Shown piece after piece: positions 60,601 through 64,000 of a DNA stretch of 64,000 bases. Both the position numbers and the translations under genes were made by a program. This DNA is from Candidatus Lumbricidiphila eiseniae (GTDB taxonomy: Bacteria > Actinomycetota > Actinomycetes > Actinomycetales > Microbacteriaceae). A model generated the notes under the pieces. That model made no database searches. It saw only the letters and a program-made list of their open reading frames with translations, and was not told the origin of the DNA. Each line of letters opens with the position of its first letter. Position 1 is the stretch's first letter. The stretch spans positions 1-64,000 of the forward strand of contig NAEP01000045.1 of assembly GCA_002529645.1 (NCBI GenBank), given 5' to 3'.

Positions 60601-61644
60601 GTGACCGCAGATAGGCAAGCACGGGTTGGGGTTGTCGGTGGAGGAATCCGAGGCTCCATGTTCGCCCGAGCCATATCCGAGAACCCGCGCGCGCATTTGG
60701 TTGCGATCTGCGATCAAAGTTCCCGGGTTTTGCAGGGCGCTGCGACGTCATTTGATGTGCCGACCTATGGTTCTGTTGAGGCGATGGTGGGAGCTCATCC
60801 CGAACTCACGGCGGCAATCGTTGCAACACCCGACTTCGCACATCGCGATGCTGCAGTTGTGTGCGCAACACACGGGCTCGACCTCATGATTGAGAAACCA
60901 TTGGCGACAACTACCGCCGACGCAGAGGCGATCATCGCAACGGCGAACAAATCCGGTTCTCGGATAATGGTCGGGTTCGAGAATCGCTGGAATCCGCGCT
61001 TCTCGACTGTTCGTAACCTGCTACGGACAGTCGACGGTGGCCGCCTGATCACCCAACAAGTCAGCCTGAATGACACGATATTTGTTCCGACAAAGATGCT
61101 GTCATGGGCAGAGAAAAGCTCACCGGCGTGGTTTCTCATGCCCCATACTCTCGATCTGGCGATATGGCTCAGCGGAACACAGCCCGTGTCGGTTTACGCA
61201 CGGGGGCACCGAGGGGTTCTAGCCGGACTCGGCATCAATACCTGGGACAGCGTGAGCGCCACATTCACGATGAATGACGGATCGTATGTTGTTCTGAATT
61301 CATCCTGGATACTGCCAGAAACGGCACCGGCAGTCTACGACTTTCGCTACGAGATCCAGACTGATTCCACAGTGTTTCACATTGACGGGGCCAACCACGG
61401 CATCACACAGTACGGTGCCGCGGGTGTGCGCTGGCCACAGTGTGCTGTCTTTGAACGTAGCGGCAGGATCACTGGAATTCCCATTGACATGGTGAATGAC
61501 TTCGTCGGGTTTGTACGAGAGGGCGACACCGATGTTCCGACTCACGAGGACGGCCTTCTTGTCACTCAAGCGATCGAAGCGGTACACGAATCGCTGGCGG
61601 AGGGCAGCATCATCGAGCTATTCCCACACGTTCACAAAAAATAA
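60601..61644 (+). CDS. Gfo/Idh/MocA-family oxidoreductase
   Basis: Dehydrogenase of 347 residues from the GTG at 60601 (VTADRQARVGVVGGGIRGSMF). The nucleotide motif is GVVGGGIRGSMFARA and the catalytic EKP lies in LMIEKPLATTTADA. HTLDLAIWLSG is a conserved C-terminal element. An ATG at 60454 is in frame but would add 49 residues unlike the family and has no ribosome site. It is the first gene of the importer operon. Confidence 0.9.
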   Translation: MTADRQARVGVVGGGIRGSMFARAISENPRAHLVAICDQSSRVLQGAATSFDVPTYGSVEAMVGAHPELTAAIVATPDFAHRDAAVVCATHGLDLMIEKPLATTTADAEAIIATANKSGSRIMVGFENRWNPRFSTVRNLLRTVDGGRLITQQVSLNDTIFVPTKMLSWAEKSSPAWFLMPHTLDLAIWLSGTQPVSVYARGHRGVLAGLGINTWDSVSATFTMNDGSYVVLNSSWILPETAPAVYDFRYEIQTDSTVFHIDGANHGITQYGAAGVRWPQCAVFERSGRITGIPIDMVNDFVGFVREGDTDVPTHEDGLLVTQAIEAVHESLAEGSIIELFPHVHKK

Positions 61645-61667
61645 TCGAGATCACTGGAGAAACAGCA

Positions 61668-62996
61668 ATGGACACGTCACCCACAATGAGTTACCCCATC
61701 AGCCGTCGCAACCTGCTTCAACTCGGTGGCCTAGCGGCTGGGACGCTCGCACTTGCAGCGTGCTCAACCACGTCCCCGCAGTCCAGCGCGGGGCCACTGA
61801 AGACCGGTGGAAAGCCGTCCGGACAGATCAATATTCTGGATGACAACACAAACTCCGTTTTTAAAGACTCAACAATAGCGGCGTTTGAGAAGCAAACCGG
61901 TATCAAGGTCGCTTCCTACCAGCAGGGGAATTTCAACGATCTACACGACAAGATGGCGACGATGTTCGCGGCGCAGGATGCCTCGTTCGACGTCGTCATG
62001 ACCTGGGCGGGATGGTCGGCCGAGTTCGGTCAGGCCGGATGGCTCCAAGAACTTGACAAGACGGCAGTGCCGAGTGACCTGATCCAGCCAGCTCTGGACG
62101 CTGTCTCGTGGCGGGGAAAGATATACGGCCTTCCCAAATTTGTGAGCGTACAGACAATGTTCTGGAATAAGGATATCTATAAGAAGAATGGGATTGACCC
62201 TCACGTCGCACCGGCGAACTGGGATGAATTTGTTAAACTGGCAAAGAAACTAACAACCGGTAGTCAATTCGGGTACGCATGTGACATGGGGAACCCGGCC
62301 GGGGCCTATCAGAACTTCTTAAGAATGCTTCTTATCTGCGGTGGCGAGATGTATGATGCGGACTACAATCCGATTTTTGCTGGCGAAGCAGGGGTTGAAG
62401 GACTGACCAAACTCGTAGAGCTGCTGCAACTGCACAGAGTGATGGATCCGGCTTCTCTGCAGATCACCAACGCATCTGATCTAGCAGACCTTTTTGCTCG
62501 GGGGACGACGGGCATCGTATTCAACTGGCCCTTCCAGTATGCTGTCGCAACGGCAGCCACATCAAAACTGACGAAAGATTCTCTCGGTAACGGTTTGATC
62601 CCCGGCATCTCGGTGACATCCGCATCGATCGACGGCTCTGAAGGCTTCGCGATAAACAAGTACTCGAAAAACAAAGAGGCAGCACTGGCCTGGCTCCAGT
62701 TTGTGGCAACCGAGACCGTGCAGTTGCAGATCGTCGAAAAAGAGGGATGGTTTCCCGTCTCGAAGAGTGTGCTCGAAGCCCCGACTGCTGTGGCTGCCCT
62801 GCCGGTACTCACGACATACAAGGAGACAACTCGCTACGTGACGAAGCGCTACGGCACACCGTGGGGCAACGAATTCGATCAGGCACTGTCCATCCAGATC
62901 ATCAACGCAATGAATGGAAAAACAAGCCCAAAGGATGCGCTAGCCTCGGCCCAGACGACCGCTCAAGGCCTTGTCAAGAAGTACCTCAAGAAGTAG
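61668..62996 (+). CDS. Extracellular sugar-binding lipoprotein (MalE family, Tat-type signal)
   Basis: Binding protein of 442 residues. The signal peptide carries a twin-arginine motif (SRRNLLQLGG) and a lipobox LALAACS, so export may be by the Tat route. The mature part has INILDDNTNSVFKDS, FDVVMTWAGWSAEF and WRGKIYGLPKFVSVQTMFWNK, which are family-1 features. It follows the oxidoreductase by 23 bases. Confidence 0.93.
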   Translation: MDTSPTMSYPISRRNLLQLGGLAAGTLALAACSTTSPQSSAGPLKTGGKPSGQINILDDNTNSVFKDSTIAAFEKQTGIKVASYQQGNFNDLHDKMATMFAAQDASFDVVMTWAGWSAEFGQAGWLQELDKTAVPSDLIQPALDAVSWRGKIYGLPKFVSVQTMFWNKDIYKKNGIDPHVAPANWDEFVKLAKKLTTGSQFGYACDMGNPAGAYQNFLRMLLICGGEMYDADYNPIFAGEAGVEGLTKLVELLQLHRVMDPASLQITNASDLADLFARGTTGIVFNWPFQYAVATAATSKLTKDSLGNGLIPGISVTSASIDGSEGFAINKYSKNKEAALAWLQFVATETVQLQIVEKEGWFPVSKSVLEAPTAVAALPVLTTYKETTRYVTKRYGTPWGNEFDQALSIQIINAMNGKTSPKDALASAQTTAQGLVKKYLKK

Positions 62997-63015
62997 ACGG
63001 TATCAGGTGCGAACG

Positions 63016-63939
63016 ATGGCCGGGCTCGCAGAATTAGGACGGAAGCGAGAGACCCGATTCGGGTTGTTGCTGATCACGCCAGCTGTTCTCATCATCGTGA
63101 TGCTCCTCGGTTATCCGATGGGCTATGCAATCTTCATGTCGTTTCAACAGTGGAACGATAAGCTGGGTGCTGACCACCGTGCCATCGGGCTAGCTAACTA
63201 CGAGCAACTTGTATCAGACCCGGCCGTTCATGAAGCTATGGGGCTGACGGCGTACTTTTCTGTCATAACGGTGGTGGGCGGAGTTGCGCTTGCGATCAGT
63301 ATCGCCATCCTACTCAACCGCACGTTTCGAGGCCGCACAATCGTGCGCGTGCTTCTCCTTGTGCCCTGGGCGGTGCCGCCGGTCGTGAACGGCATCATGT
63401 GGAAGCTCATTTTTGACGGCAGCGTTGGCATTGCAAACACAATCCTGAAAAGCCTTGGGATCATTAGCGCCAGTGTGCAGTGGCTATCAGATCCGGCAGC
63501 GACGATGAACATCCTCGTTTTCGCAGAAACGTGGAAGTTGCTCCCCTTTCTGTGTCTGTTGATGCTCGCTGCGCTGCAGGGGGTTCCGCGGAGCCTTTAT
63601 CGCGCTGCTGCGATCGATGGTGCCGATGCGTGGAATACGTTCTGGCGGATCACCCTGCCGAACATCCGAGGGCCGTTGATGTTCGCACTGATCGTGCAAT
63701 CGATGTGGTCGCTCAAGGTGTTCGACACAATTTACGTTCTCACCGGAGGCTCTGGTGGACCGGCTGGCGGAACCACGACGATTAATTTCCTCGCCTACCT
63801 GACCAACTTCAGCAACCTCGATCGTGGCTACGGCTCAGCGATGGCGGTCGGAATTATGATTCTTGTCCTGGTCATCGCAGTGTTCTGGATCCTTGTTTTC
63901 GGTGGTTTTAACCGGAAGAGACGTGCAGCTGATGCGTGA
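63016..63939 (+). CDS. Sugar ABC transporter permease (MalF-like)
   Basis: Permease of 307 residues from the ATG at 63016 with six or so membrane segments. The EAA loop reads SLYRAAAIDGADAWNTFWRITLPNIRGP. A longer frame overlaps the binding-protein gene and is unlikely. It overlaps the next permease gene by eight bases. Confidence 0.93.
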   Translation: MAGLAELGRKRETRFGLLLITPAVLIIVMLLGYPMGYAIFMSFQQWNDKLGADHRAIGLANYEQLVSDPAVHEAMGLTAYFSVITVVGGVALAISIAILLNRTFRGRTIVRVLLLVPWAVPPVVNGIMWKLIFDGSVGIANTILKSLGIISASVQWLSDPAATMNILVFAETWKLLPFLCLLMLAALQGVPRSLYRAAAIDGADAWNTFWRITLPNIRGPLMFALIVQSMWSLKVFDTIYVLTGGSGGPAGGTTTINFLAYLTNFSNLDRGYGSAMAVGIMILVLVIAVFWILVFGGFNRKRRAADA

Positions 63940-64000
63940 GTCGTGGTTATCGCGGAACCTGAGGCACCACCTCACCGCGTGGACTTGCGGTGCCCTGGTC
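63932..64000 (+). CDS. Start of a MalG-like permease, cut by the window end
   Basis: An ATG at 63932 overlaps the MalF-like stop and opens MRESWLSRNLRHHLT, which runs to the window edge. The basic N-terminus, the coupling and the position after malF-like indicate the second permease of the importer. Only 23 codons are visible. Confidence 0.6.
   Translation, partial: MRESWLSRNLRHHLTAWTCGALV

Overview
The window is high-GC actinobacterial DNA. Gene families, lipoprotein-type binding proteins and the core order rsmI-metG-tatD-rsmA ... ispE-ABC-F suggest a Microbacteriaceae-like organism, but this is inferred from sequence alone. It is rich in sugar uptake and catabolism genes. No rRNA, tRNA, transposase or true CRISPR array was recognised.

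Layout. (1) 43-12645: an amino-sugar-like catabolic cluster. The minus strand carries an RbsABC-type importer, a SIS protein, a ROK kinase and an SDR. The plus strand carries a GntR regulator, a FAD oxidoreductase, a phosphotriesterase-family hydrolase, a NagB-like deaminase and a second ROK protein. (2) 12666-23230: a K+/H+ antiporter with its regulatory subunit, an MFS transporter, an aldo/keto reductase, two envelope or secreted proteins of unknown role, an M18 aminopeptidase, a sulfurtransferase, a CoA-binding protein and O-acetylhomoserine sulfhydrylase. (3) 23380-32231: a second RbsABC-type importer with a DeoR regulator, divergent from a bifunctional aldolase/dehydrogenase and a PfkB kinase. 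(4) 32238-38553: protein mannosyltransferase and the core genes rsmI, metG, tatD and rsmA. (5) 38554-51350: an accessory island between rsmA and ispE. It holds a TetR-controlled MalEFG-type importer with sugar dehydrogenase and isomerases, two copies of a lipoprotein gene (one broken), and a MacAB-like exporter. (6) 51351-55299: ispE, an ABC-F ATPase and an orphan NlpA/MetQ lipoprotein. (7) 55345-64000: a SorC regulator with two Gfo/Idh/MocA oxidoreductases and a collapsed transporter operon, then a ROK regulator divergent from a third Gfo/Idh/MocA gene and a MalEFG importer cut by the window end.

The most unusual signal is a set of paired direct repeats scattered over the window: about ten loci, each an arm of about 28 bp, a unique 32-33 bp insert, and the same arm again, with a constant 60-61 bp period. 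Each locus has its own arm sequence. The best-preserved arms (46220, 20229, 57735) are exactly 28 bp, and most carry GG(A/T) at arm positions 20-22, where type I-E CRISPR repeats have their second inverted-repeat motif. Three pairs lie in coding sequence, all with a 60 bp (20 codon) period. This is what off-target Cas1-Cas2 spacer integration would leave ('neo-CRISPR' scars). That interpretation is inference; the repeats themselves can be read directly.

Other points of interest are a 65-codon chimera that appears to be all that remains of a deleted sugar importer operon, matched operator pairs 19 bp apart in the SorC cluster, a chain of 4-bp overlapping small ORFs inside the exporter operon, and a 19-bp duplication of a translation start.
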